A stretch of DNA of 64,000 bases. Origin: Enterovibrio norvegicus DSM 15893. Its GTDB lineage: Bacteria > Pseudomonadota > Gammaproteobacteria > Enterobacterales > Vibrionaceae. This document shows, in pieces, positions 27,047 through 37,206 of this stretch; position 1 is the stretch's first letter, and every line of letters starts with the position of its first letter. The notes beneath the pieces were generated by a model. The model worked only from the letters and a program-made list of their open reading frames with translations. It was not told the DNA's origin and searched no databases. The translations under genes and the position numbers were made by a program. The stretch is from assembly GCF_900115495.1 (NCBI RefSeq), contig NZ_FOWR01000021.1:32439-96438 (forward strand). Reading direction: 5' to 3'.

Positions 27047-27688
27047 TTAGAAGTTGAATTCAACGCCGCCAAAGAAGCCATCGTTCATGAATTTACCTTG
27101 GTTAGCACCAAAGTAGTTGAAGTCGTAATCTTGAACGCGGTAACCCGCTTTAAAGTTCAAGTCTGCTGCAACCAAGCCCAGCGTGAACAAAATACCCGCT
27201 TCACCATCAACGGTGCTGGTTTCGTCATAGCTACCGAAGCTGAAGCTACCGAACAGAGACACAGGCGTTGCAGGAATGCCTAGGCGAACATCACTGTATA
27301 CGTTTGGCTGCCACTCATCGAAGTTACGGCTTTGGAAACGGCCTTCGAATTTTTGCAGGTTCAGACCGATGTCGAAAGAGATCAGGTCGTTATCCAAAAT
27401 TTCGTAGTACGCAATGAAGTCATACTGCGTGAAATCAGTATCAAACTTTTTCGATTCAACGCCGGTGTAACGTACTTTTGCGTTAGGAACCAAAGGAATG
27501 AAATGCTCAAACGCCGCGTAGTAAGAACCTTGAATGTTGGCATCATCTGCACGCACATCGTTGATTTTTGCATCCGCATACCACGCGTCTGCACCCACTT
27601 TGGCCCCAAGAAGCACCGCTGCTTGCGCAGGCATTGCAAATGCACCAGCCACTGCTAACGCAGCAAGAGAAAGGTTCAGTTTTTTCAT
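27047..27688 (-). CDS. TIGR04219-type outer membrane beta-barrel protein
   Basis: A 213-residue predicted outer-membrane protein. The signal peptide MKKLNLSLAALAVAGAFAM ends at PAQA. The mature part alternates polar and hydrophobic residues in barrel-like strands and ends in EFNF, a C-terminal Phe signature for outer-membrane insertion. The N-terminal pattern LLGAKVGADAWYAD resembles the TIGR04219 family of vibrios. The function is unknown. It marks the right edge of the alcohol-oxidation block and stands alone. Confidence 0.82.
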   Translation of the reverse strand: MKKLNLSLAALAVAGAFAMPAQAAVLLGAKVGADAWYADAKINDVRADDANIQGSYYAAFEHFIPLVPNAKVRYTGVESKKFDTDFTQYDFIAYYEILDNDLISFDIGLNLQKFEGRFQSRNFDEWQPNVYSDVRLGIPATPVSLFGSFSFGSYDETSTVDGEAGILFTLGLVAADLNFKAGYRVQDYDFNYFGANQGKFMNDGFFGGVEFNF

Positions 27689-27844
27689 TGAAAGGGCTCC
27701 GCCTAACTTTCTATTGGATTATGTTTGCGAGCACTATAGCAAAAACGAGGCAAACATTCCGCACAAAACTGCCTAGTTTTTATGCGGAATGATTCATGTT
27801 TATCGCCTAATTATGAGGGGCATCAGACCCTCATAAACAATAGA

Positions 27845-28111
27845 CTAGTATCGGCGGGCACGCTGGTAGCGACGTGTACGTTTCGAACAATATTCACGGT
27901 ACTGGGTGGCATGCTTATCTCGACCTTTCAGTAACCAGACAACAACGGCAATCAAGATAATCCAAGGCAGCATTTTGAACATCAGTCCAATCATGCCAGC
28001 CAGTGCCATCACGATGAATCCCACTGCCACCGCAGCAATAATGCCAATAAAGCTCAATCCCGTTGCTAACAAGGCAACCGCAAAACCAACCAAAAATAGA
28101 AACTCAATCAT
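27845..28111 (-). CDS. pspG: Phage shock protein PspG
   Basis: A small inner-membrane protein of 88 residues in the envelope-stress (Psp) response. Two or three hydrophobic segments (FLFLVGFAVALLATG, IIAAVAVGFIVMALAG, MLPWIILIAVVVWLL) precede a basic tail rich in Arg and Tyr, as in E. coli PspG. AGGAGG lies upstream of the ATG. A sigma-54 promoter is found 45-62 bases before the start, and dusA is the next gene, as in E. coli. Confidence 0.9.
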   Translation of the reverse strand: MIEFLFLVGFAVALLATGLSFIGIIAAVAVGFIVMALAGMIGLMFKMLPWIILIAVVVWLLKGRDKHATQYREYCSKRTRRYQRARRY

Positions 28112-28156
28112 CAGACCCTCCTAAGGTACTCAGTGACTTTTCCTTTGATAACGTTA

Positions 28157-28174
28157 TTGCACGAACCTTGCCAA
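28157..28174 (-). promoter_or_regulatory. Sigma-54 promoter of pspG
   Basis: On the minus strand TGGCAAGGTTCGTGCA fits the sigma-54 pattern: GG at 28172-28171 and GC at 28160-28159, separated by exactly ten bases. It lies about 48 bases from the pspG start and downstream of the dusA terminator. PspF-dependent control is expected from the family. Confidence 0.82.
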
Positions 28175-28205
28175 CTTTCATATTCCTTTATTATCAGTCA
28201 CATAA

Positions 28206-28239
28206 ACAAAAAGGCGTTACCCACAACGGATAACGCCTT
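28206..28239 (-). terminator. Intrinsic terminator after dusA
   Basis: AAGGCGTTA and TAACGCCTT form a nine-base-pair stem around an 11-base loop, followed on the minus strand by TTTTTG. It separates dusA from the pspG promoter. Confidence 0.85.
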
Positions 28240-28311
28240 CAAAGAAATGGTAAATCACACCAACTAATGCGGCATTTTTAACCATATCGGGTTAAGTCTG
28301 TGTTGATGCTG

Positions 28312-29352
28312 TTATACATCCAATTCCGCAGGAATTTTCGCGAGTGCAGCTTCCAGCACTTCGATACCTGAACCTGGCTTGTGCGCGTTCTCACTGATGT
28401 AACGACGCCATTGGCGCGCACCTGGCATGTTCTGAAACATACCCAACATGTGGCGACTGATGTGGTTAAGGTAAGAACCGTTACTCAATTGCTCTTCGAT
28501 GTAAGGGAACATTGCTTTCACCGCGTCGCTGCGTTTGATGATTGGTGCATTACCACCAAACAAACGATTATCGACTTCAGCTAGCATATACGGGCTTTGG
28601 TAAGCTTCACGGCCTATCATCACGCCGTCCATAAACTTCAGGTGCTCTTCCGCTTCTTCAAGGGATTTGATGCCACCGTTAATTGCCATGGTCAGGTGTG
28701 GGAAATCTTTCTTCAATTGATAAACACGTGGGTAATCCAACGGCGGGATTTCACGGTTCTCTTTCGGGCTCAACCCTGACAGCCATGCTTTACGCGCATG
28801 AATGGTGAAGTTGTCGCAACCCGATTTCTCGTTAACTGTACGTACGAAGTCCACCAAGAACTCGTAGCTGTCTTGGTCATCGATACCAATGCGGGTTTTC
28901 ACCGTGACAGGAATATCAACCACGTCTTTCATTGCTGACACGCATTGCGCCACCAACTCAGCTTCACCCATTAAGCACGCACCAAAACGGCCATTTTGAA
29001 CACGGTCAGATGGACAACCTACATTCAGGTTAATTTCGTCATAACCTCGCTCAACCGCCAACTTGGCACACGTCGCCAAATCAACGGGGTTAGAACCACC
29101 CAACTGAAGTGACACGGGATGTTCTTCTTCATTGAACTGAAGAAAATCGCCTTTGCCATGAATGATCGCGCCGGTTGTCACCATCTCGGTATACAACAAC
29201 GCGTTCTTCGACAAAATACGGTGGAAGTAGCGGCAATGGCGGTCGGTCCAATCCAGCATCGGCGCAATGGAGAAACGGGCTGACGGGTAAGACAAACCCT
29301 CAGACATGCCGCCTGATAATGGGTTTTGGATGTCAGTGGTTTCGTTAAGCAT
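28312..29352 (-). CDS. dusA: tRNA-dihydrouridine synthase A
   Basis: DusA reduces uridines in the tRNA D-loop (U20/U20a in E. coli) with FMN and NADPH. The ATG at 29352 ([10 protein letters not shown]) has GAGG seven bases upstream and gives 346 residues; a downstream Met ([11 protein letters not shown]) is an alternative. Family motifs are [40 protein letters not shown] with the catalytic Cys, VKTRIGID, and [12 protein letters not shown]. The neighbouring pspG is conserved in enterobacteria as well. Confidence 0.96.
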   Translation of the reverse strand: MLNETTDIQNPLSGGMSEGLSYPSARFSIAPMLDWTDRHCRYFHRILSKNALLYTEMVTTGAIIHGKGDFLQFNEEEHPVSLQLGGSNPVDLATCAKLAVERGYDEINLNVGCPSDRVQNGRFGACLMGEAELVAQCVSAMKDVVDIPVTVKTRIGIDDQDSYEFLVDFVRTVNEKSGCDNFTIHARKAWLSGLSPKENREIPPLDYPRVYQLKKDFPHLTMAINGGIKSLEEAEEHLKFMDGVMIGREAYQSPYMLAEVDNRLFGGNAPIIKRSDAVKAMFPYIEEQLSNGSYLNHISRHMLGMFQNMPGARQWRRYISENAHKPGSGIEVLEAALAKIPAELDV

Positions 29353-29503
29353 GGATCGACCTCGTTGCACTCTGTAACGGCAAAGTGCTGCGAAAAGCAA
29401 CACCTAATAAAAGAGAGCGGATTCTACCTCAAAGTATGTATCACTCCAACTCAACCGTTCAGTGAAGAGCTTGATAAAACAAAAAAGGAAATAGAGAAAA
29501 AAT

Positions 29504-29527
29504 AAAACCCAGACGGGGCTGGGTTTT
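29504..29527 (-). terminator. Intrinsic terminator after the lipoprotein gene
   Basis: AAAACCCAG and CTGGGTTTT pair around a six-base loop, and the minus-strand reading ends in a T-rich run. It lies 28 bases past the stop codon at 29556. Confidence 0.82.
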
Positions 29528-29555
29528 TAAGAAAAGCGATTAGATATAAATTGTA

Positions 29556-30167
29556 TTAGTCGGCTTTTGATAAAGTTCGTTGAGAACAGCGATAAATATC
29601 GGCAATAACTGAAATAGACTCGTCATCATTACTAATTATTTTTGTTATATGGTAACGATTTCCACTAAGCATGTACGCGGCATTAGATAGCTCTACTTCT
29701 AAGTGTTCAGGTACCGTCGAAATAGAATTAGATGTGATAGTTTTACAACTATTACTGTCAATCTCAGTAAAAGTCATAGGCTGCACACCAAAAGCCCCTG
29801 GCAATAATAGTGGTTGCTTGGTACTTCTTTTAACCGTTTTCTTACTTGGGGTTTCAGCTGGATTTTGGCTAACTTCATTTTCGTAACTGCTAAAGTTTGC
29901 AGCCGGTTGACCATTAATATCTACAACTCCACAGTTTAAACCACCATCTCTCAAGCATGTCTGGTTTGCGAGGTCGACGGCTCGGTCAATTGAGTCAGCC
30001 CCCCAAGCAGCTCCCGCTTTACCATTAGTACCAATTGAATACGCTTTGTTGTCTGGCTGGAACTTGTACTTCTCATACAATGAGGTTTGCCCAGTAGTGG
30101 CCTGACAGCCAGTAAGAATTATTGCTGAAGCAATACACCCCAATCGAACAAATGTCCTGATTTTCAT
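29556..30167 (-). CDS. Predicted lipoprotein of unknown function
   Basis: A 203-residue lipoprotein. The ATG at 30167 (MKIRTFVRLGCIASAI) has AAGG upstream, and the lipobox LTGC places the lipidated Cys at 21. The first mature domain has GKAGAAWGADSIDRAVDLAN and paired Cys residues (TCLRDGGLNCGVVDING), a pattern loosely like the Cys-rich DUF4189 domain. A linker rich in Lys, Ser and Thr is followed by a second domain with two Cys. The gene is more AT-rich than its neighbours, which hints at acquisition by transfer. No function is proposed. Confidence 0.8.
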   Translation of the reverse strand: MKIRTFVRLGCIASAIILTGCQATTGQTSLYEKYKFQPDNKAYSIGTNGKAGAAWGADSIDRAVDLANQTCLRDGGLNCGVVDINGQPAANFSSYENEVSQNPAETPSKKTVKRSTKQPLLLPGAFGVQPMTFTEIDSNSCKTITSNSISTVPEHLEVELSNAAYMLSGNRYHITKIISNDDESISVIADIYRCSQRTLSKAD

Positions 30168-30331
30168 TAACTTGCCTTTGTATATTTTTTGGTTGTTAAT
30201 TCTACCAACCAATGCATATTAAGAATATCTACAATGCACAAATGAACGATTAGGATTTTTGTTTCAACTCATGAAAATATATGATTAAACATTAAAAGAA
30301 ACATATGCTTCTTTCTTTTTTAACCAATTGA

Positions 30332-30592
30332 TTACTCAGGGCACCCTTCCAATTTATAGATGGCATAGCCGTTCTGGTTAAGCGCTTCATCATATTGCGG
30401 TAGGTCTGCTGTAGTGTGGCAAAACGCACAGTTACCCGATTTGACCGTGGCGTCAGCCTCGCCAATCTCTGCCAACCATGCTTTCGCATATTTCACCGCC
30501 AAATCATCATCTTTTACGCGCATCAACACATCGAAATGCAAGATCTTGCCAGAAGATGCTGTCGCATAAGTATCGTATACATGTATTGCCAT
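30332..30592 (-). CDS. DUF2024 family protein
   Basis: An 86-residue cytoplasmic protein with the DUF2024 pattern: MAIHVYDTYATASSGKILHF, the segment AKAWLAEIGE, CAFCHTT, and the C-terminal GYAIYKLEGCPE. The Cys and His residues suggest metal or redox sensitivity. The function is unknown. It diverges from a MarR-type regulator 117 bases away, which may control it. Confidence 0.87.
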   Translation of the reverse strand: MAIHVYDTYATASSGKILHFDVLMRVKDDDLAVKYAKAWLAEIGEADATVKSGNCAFCHTTADLPQYDEALNQNGYAIYKLEGCPE

Positions 30593-30619
30593 TGTCGATT
30601 CTCCTTATCTTTAATATTG

Positions 30620-30634
30620 GTATCGTGTCGATAC
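30620..30634. promoter_or_regulatory. Inverted repeat between DUF2024 and marR-like genes
   Basis: GTATCG and CGATAC arms flank a three-base spacer, 28 bases before the DUF2024 start. A second repeat, GTTTC and GAAAC with a five-base spacer, lies near 30667-30681 closer to the regulator. Both are candidate operators for the divergent MarR protein. Confidence 0.4.
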
Positions 30635-30709
30635 TTTTATTTAATATAAGGATCCTGCTATGCTTGTCAACATAGTTTCGATAAGAAACAAATTGACTAA
30701 GAAGCGAAC

Positions 30710-31276
30710 ATGAATAATATCGAGCCTATCTATGACATCCTTGAACGCATCACGACCTTGTATCGCAACGAAGTCCGGCTCATCGGTATTGAGCATGGCT
30801 TACACCCTGTGCATCTTGAGGTGATTTACTTCCTTTCTCGTTGTAACAAATACAGCGATACCCCCGCTGCCGTCACAGAGTTTTTGGGCATCACCAAAGG
30901 TACGACGTCGCAATCAATCTCCCTCTTAGAGACAAAAGGTTACATCTACAAGAAAAAAGACCCGATCGATCGTCGCGTGTCACATTTGGTGCTCACCCCC
31001 CAAGGTCAAGCTATCGCAAAAAAAGCCATTCCTCCCCAATCATTTAAACAAGGTTTAGAGAGCTTGGGCGACGAGAGTGCGCAATTGAAAACGCAACTGG
31101 AAGCCTTATTGAAAAACATACAATACAGTAATGAGTCGGCGAGCTTTGGTTTGTGTAAAACATGTAAATTTCACACACCAATGTCAGATGAGCATTTTTA
31201 TTGCGCGTTGACGAAAGAAACGTTAGTGAAGGATTTCGGTGAGCTAATATGCCGCGAACATACCGAATCTAAATAA
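30710..31276 (+). CDS. MarR-family regulator with C-terminal Cys cluster
   Basis: A 188-residue transcription regulator. Residues about 10-135 form a MarR winged helix (AAVTEFLGITKGTTSQSISL for the helix-turn-helix, KKDPIDRRVSHLVLTPQG for the wing). The C-terminal 50 residues add CKTCKFH, YCAL and ICREH, a four-Cys plus His arrangement that could bind zinc or an iron-sulfur cluster, which is unusual for MarR proteins. It diverges from the DUF2024 gene, the most likely target besides itself. The ligand is unknown. Confidence 0.88.
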   Translation: MNNIEPIYDILERITTLYRNEVRLIGIEHGLHPVHLEVIYFLSRCNKYSDTPAAVTEFLGITKGTTSQSISLLETKGYIYKKKDPIDRRVSHLVLTPQGQAIAKKAIPPQSFKQGLESLGDESAQLKTQLEALLKNIQYSNESASFGLCKTCKFHTPMSDEHFYCALTKETLVKDFGELICREHTESK

Positions 31277-31494
31277 ACGCTGTATAAACATAAGACTAGT
31301 GTGATTTTGGTTAGCGTCTCACCTCGACTAAGTTTCATTAAACAGAAAAAAACGCCGACTTAACGTGCTAGAACGCATTTTCACTGATTTCTATCATCTA
31401 CAATGATGAAATATAAACCCTCATCACGGCCTTGCAGGTGCGCGTTTTGTTTGCTGTGATAGAATGAAGCCTTCAGCCTGATTCTTGAGGTCTT

Positions 31495-31944
31495 ATGACC
31501 AATATTGCACAGCTAATTACCCGCGCTCAAGCGTTATGCGAAGAGCGAGGCGTGCGCCTGACGAGTCAGCGCGAACGGGTATATGAAATTATCGTTCAGA
31601 GTAAACGAGCCATTAGTGCTTACGATTTGCTGGACGTATTACGAGAAACCGAGCCCCAAGCGAAACCTCCAACGGTATACAGGGCGCTCGATTTTTTGCT
31701 TTCTCAGGGGTTTGTGCACAAAGTAGAGTCTACGAATAGCTTTATCGCTTGCTGCTTACCCGGCCATGCGCAACACTGTTCACAATTACTGATTTGCGAT
31801 TCGTGCGGTGCGGTGGAAGAGTGTCATGCTGATTCTTTGTCTACAGCGCTGCAAGAGAAAGCAAGTCAGGCTGGTTTTGCAGTGAGTCATCACGTTGTAG
31901 AAACACATGGAACCTGTGGATCTTGTCAGGTAGCGAAACATTAG
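31495..31944 (+). CDS. zur: Zinc uptake regulator Zur (Fur family)
   Basis: A 149-residue Fur-family repressor. The N-terminal helix-turn-helix has RLTSQRERVYEII and KPPTVYRALDFLLSQGFVHKV. The structural zinc site is formed by CDSCG and CGSC near the end, and the regulatory site includes CCLPGHAQHC, which favours Zur over Fur. TTGAGG precedes the ATG. The next gene on the same strand is cheX, 26 bases away. Confidence 0.92.
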   Translation: MTNIAQLITRAQALCEERGVRLTSQRERVYEIIVQSKRAISAYDLLDVLRETEPQAKPPTVYRALDFLLSQGFVHKVESTNSFIACCLPGHAQHCSQLLICDSCGAVEECHADSLSTALQEKASQAGFAVSHHVVETHGTCGSCQVAKH

Positions 31945-31970
31945 TTGCATTAGGACGGTAAACGAACATT

Positions 31971-32435
31971 ATGCGCGCGGAATTTGTAAACCCATTTTTG
32001 TCTTCTTTGGTCAATGTATTGACGACCATGGCACAGCTTGAGATTACGCCAAAGAAACCGCAGTTGAAGACATCGGAAGTTGCGAAAGGCGACGTGTCAG
32101 GTTTGATTGGCATGGTTGGCCCTAAAACAAGAGGCTCTCTTTCTGTCACGTTTGAGGAAGAGCTTGCGCTAGAAATAATGAACCGCATGTTAGGCGAGAA
32201 GCCAACGTCAATCGATGCAGATGTGACGGACATGGTCGGTGAAATCACCAATATGGTGACAGGCGGTGCGAAGCGTCTTCTTGCGGAGAAAGGCTTCGAC
32301 TTTGATATGGCAACGCCGATCGTTGTGTCAGGTCGCGACCACACCATCACACATAAAAGCGAAGGCCAAATCATCATCATGCCGTTTGATTCGGATTTCG
32401 GGCGAGCCTATATCGAAATTTGCTTTGACGATTAA
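31971..32435 (+). CDS. cheX: Chemotaxis protein CheX
   Basis: A 154-residue CheX-type phosphatase, which removes phosphate from CheY-like receivers. The catalytic ExxN pair is visible in MVGEITNMVTGGAK. The sequence begins MRAEFVNPFLSSLVNVL and ends in the strand GRAYIEICF. It is followed by a bidirectional terminator facing pgi. Confidence 0.88.
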   Translation: MRAEFVNPFLSSLVNVLTTMAQLEITPKKPQLKTSEVAKGDVSGLIGMVGPKTRGSLSVTFEEELALEIMNRMLGEKPTSIDADVTDMVGEITNMVTGGAKRLLAEKGFDFDMATPIVVSGRDHTITHKSEGQIIIMPFDSDFGRAYIEICFDD

Positions 32436-32453
32436 CGTCATTCTTACTCATAA

Positions 32454-32482
32454 AAAAAACGCCGCTATATGCGGCGTTTTTT
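32454..32482. terminator. Bidirectional intrinsic terminator between cheX and pgi
   Basis: A stem of CGCCGC with GCGGCG, extended by six A-T pairs, closes on a five-base TATAT loop between converging genes. Confidence 0.88.
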
Positions 32483-32504
32483 GTTTCTTACTGACCTTGA
32501 GAGA

Positions 32505-34465
<1,961 letters not shown>

Positions 34466-34885
34466 ATGTGGATTCAAAAAACTATTAATTTAACCGCCAA
34501 GCGCCGTGGTTTTCATTTAATCACTGATGAAATCGAACAACATATTCCTGAGTTGCGCGAATTACATATCGGTCTAATTCATCTGTTTATTCAACACTCT
34601 TCTGCCAGTTTGACACTGAATGAGAACGCTGATCCAACGGTACGCAGTGACATGGAAGCGCATTTCAACCACTTCGTTCCAGCGTGTGCTTCTTACTACC
34701 AACATACCTATGAAGGGGATGACGACATGCCCGCGCACATCAAAAGCTCCTTACTTGGTTCAAGCGTGTCGATACCCATATCAAAAGGCAGAATGGCGTT
34801 AGGTACATGGCAAGGTATTTATCTTGGTGAACATCGAGATCATGGCGGATCGAGGCGAGTTGTTGTAACGATTCAAGGCGAGTAA
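34466..34885 (+). CDS. yjbQ: YjbQ family (UPF0047) protein
   Basis: A 139-residue protein of the YjbQ/UPF0047 family, homologues of which show weak thiamine-phosphate synthase activity. The family signatures are [18 protein letters not shown], a His-rich region HFNHFVPA and the C-terminal [16 protein letters not shown]. The physiological role is unknown. Confidence 0.92.
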   Translation: MWIQKTINLTAKRRGFHLITDEIEQHIPELRELHIGLIHLFIQHSSASLTLNENADPTVRSDMEAHFNHFVPACASYYQHTYEGDDDMPAHIKSSLLGSSVSIPISKGRMALGTWQGIYLGEHRDHGGSRRVVVTIQGE

Positions 34886-35425
34886 ATAGAGGGGTCTCAA
34901 TGAGAGTGGAACAGCGAAAAAACAGAGACCATTCTTCATCGTTGATTGTCTTGCAGATTCGCGAGTTAATCGAAAGGATCGCATTCATGTAAATCGATAG
35001 GAAACAAACGAATCATTTTAACAACACTCGCTCCATCTCATTTGGACCACATAGTCGAGTGATGATTAAAAAAACAGGAATCTTATTGAAAAATAAAGGC
35101 ACAAATGCCTTTAAGGTCATATCCCAAACACCATACTTACCTAGTGCTTACCAACCGGAAATCTCATAAAAACCCCATTAAATACTCATTCTTTTATTAA
35201 TAGTCACCCATAAATCTCTTATGAGTTCCTCCTTAAAAACCATCAAAAAACTCAACGTCTCATTTTTAAGATAGAAATAACTTACAGCAATCATTAGTCT
35301 TCTCCATCACTGCCGTGTCGTAAGCGACATGAACAAAACCTAAGCCACGACGAAACAATGAAGCGTTCGTTGTTAAGAACCATGAGGCTGGGTTCAACAA
35401 TTTTTAATGGATTCTAGGTACCCAG
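34886..35425. other. AT-rich intergenic region
   Basis: These 540 bases are AT-rich and without a plausible gene. A short hairpin lies at 35095-35112 (AAAGGCA and TGCCTTT around CAAA) with no strong T-run. The region probably holds the promoter of the secreted protein at 35426. Confidence 0.5.
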
Positions 35426-37153
35426 ATGATGAAGAAGACACTCCTCACCGCCGCGATTCTTGGATCGCTCACTTCTGCACAAGCTATCGCAGAGTGTGCC
35501 GGCAACGTTTACTCGATGAATGCCGGACGTGGGCATGTTGGCTTGCTGCTAGATGTTCAAGAAGCGAAGCAGATGTCGACACAGTACTTCTCAGATGCGG
35601 GCGAACGTGTGGAGTTCCATTCTCGCGCGCTTTTCAGTACACCAAGCATGGCGTATGACCGTATTACTGATCGCCTCTACTACACAAATTCACCTCAGCC
35701 GACTGCTTATCATGTTCAAGTGCCAGAAACCGAAGTCTCCGCAGAAGAACTGAAAAACTTAGATCTTCACGCCAAAACCATCGAGTCTTATCAGTTGGCT
35801 TACATGGACCCAGCAACTGGCGAGCACGTTGCAGGCCCTGTCGTAAACAAGCAAATCCTACGAATGGCATTTAACCCAGATAGTGGCGAGCTGTTTGCAT
35901 CAGATTCACAAACCATTTTTAAGGTTAACTCAACAACCGGAGAGACCACGCATATTGGCGACTTCGAGAATGGGTTGAAATTTGGTGGTTTTACTAACTG
36001 GGGCGATTTTGTATTCCAAGATGGTGAACTGCTGTTTATCACGAACAACCGCACGCTTTCTATCAATACCGGCACGGGTGCGCAAACCCTAAAAGCCTTC
36101 CACTTTATCGATTTTGTGGCAGCAGCCACGCTGGATCAAAATGGCCAAATGCTTGTTGCAGCCAAGAACCAGAATGTATCGGGTAACGTTAACAGTAATC
36201 ACCTATACCGCTTAAAGCCTTCTACGGGCGAGAAGAAAGTGGTCGGCTTATTCCCAAGCCGCATCAGCGCCATGGCAACAGTGATATCAGAAGATCACAC
36301 TTGCTATGAGAAAACAGAATTCAAGAGTGACTTAACACCAGAGGTGACAGGCATTACGCTCGGTTCTGACTCTGTAACGGAAGGTTCGACGGCGTATTTC
36401 ACCGTTAATTTCGACAGGGCCACCAGCGATGCTAACACCGCACTGCGCGTTGCATTAAAAGATGGCACGGCAAACTTGAACAGCGATTACCAAAATACCG
36501 TTGAATTGCTGTTCTCTGATAACTCAACGGGATCTGCCACGATCTCATCAACATTGACCGGAATCGGCTTGCCACAAGGCGTTACGTCAGTGCGCATTGG
36601 TGTGCCAACCGTGAATGACGCTACGCATGAGAGCAATGAGAACTTCACGTTGGATGCTTGGGTTTCCACCGACAAGAGCGATCTGACGTCAGCCAGTGTG
36701 ACTGTTGTTGATAATGACCCCGGAGAAGTTGGCATTCGAGGGTGTAGCAACGGTGGCTGGACGTCAGCGACGAATTCACTGACTTGGTGCTCTGAGAGCG
36801 ACACAGTCACTTACATTGGCGATTATCATAACTCAACGCACAGCTCGCGTTTTGAAGGCACCATTAATGGCTTGTCTATCGGTTCAGCGAGCACACTGAA
36901 CTATAAAATCGCGTCCACACAAGATATCGGTGGCCTATCACGATTTACCGTAGAGATGGATTACGGTAACGGGTGGGTGACTGTAGGTAACTACCGCTCA
37001 AGGGTTTATTCACAACCAACGACGCTTTCCTATACCTATGACTTTACTCCGGCATCGACACAGGCCAAGTATCGACTCACATGGAACATCACATCTGATC
37101 GTCCTGGCGGCGGTGATGACATTGCAATCGGCTTAGAAAATGTAACCTGGTAA
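35426..37153 (+). CDS. Secreted protein with Calx-beta domain
   Basis: A 575-residue exported protein I do not recognise as a named gene. The signal peptide MMKKTLLTAAILGSLTSAQA is clear. Residues about 25-300 look like a propeller-type sensor or adhesin domain (MAFNPDSGELFASDSQTIFKV type repeats). A Calx-beta domain follows (about 310-430: SVTEGSTAYFTVNFDRAT, DNDPGE). The final 140 residues form a separate domain with paired Cys (RGCSNGGWTSA, LTWCSESDTV) and a strand-rich end. It may act on the cell surface or be released. The gene is flanked by yjbQ and a barrel gene and looks like an accessory insertion. Confidence 0.75.
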   Translation: MMKKTLLTAAILGSLTSAQAIAECAGNVYSMNAGRGHVGLLLDVQEAKQMSTQYFSDAGERVEFHSRALFSTPSMAYDRITDRLYYTNSPQPTAYHVQVPETEVSAEELKNLDLHAKTIESYQLAYMDPATGEHVAGPVVNKQILRMAFNPDSGELFASDSQTIFKVNSTTGETTHIGDFENGLKFGGFTNWGDFVFQDGELLFITNNRTLSINTGTGAQTLKAFHFIDFVAAATLDQNGQMLVAAKNQNVSGNVNSNHLYRLKPSTGEKKVVGLFPSRISAMATVISEDHTCYEKTEFKSDLTPEVTGITLGSDSVTEGSTAYFTVNFDRATSDANTALRVALKDGTANLNSDYQNTVELLFSDNSTGSATISSTLTGIGLPQGVTSVRIGVPTVNDATHESNENFTLDAWVSTDKSDLTSASVTVVDNDPGEVGIRGCSNGGWTSATNSLTWCSESDTVTYIGDYHNSTHSSRFEGTINGLSIGSASTLNYKIASTQDIGGLSRFTVEMDYGNGWVTVGNYRSRVYSQPTTLSYTYDFTPASTQAKYRLTWNITSDRPGGGDDIAIGLENVTW

Positions 37154-37170
37154 TAAAACCGACAATCACG

Positions 37171-37197
37171 AATAGCCAAAGCATTGCTTTGGCTATT
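37171..37197. terminator. Bidirectional intrinsic terminator
   Basis: AATAGCCAAAGC and GCTTTGGCTATT form a perfect 12-base-pair stem on a three-base loop, followed by seven T residues on the plus strand, between two converging genes. Confidence 0.88.
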
Positions 37198-37206
37198 TTT
37201 TTGCGC

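Noticed and set aside
31841..32380. A 179-codon minus-strand frame over zur and cheX
   Set aside because: It is antisense to two well-supported genes, and its sequence is low in complexity.
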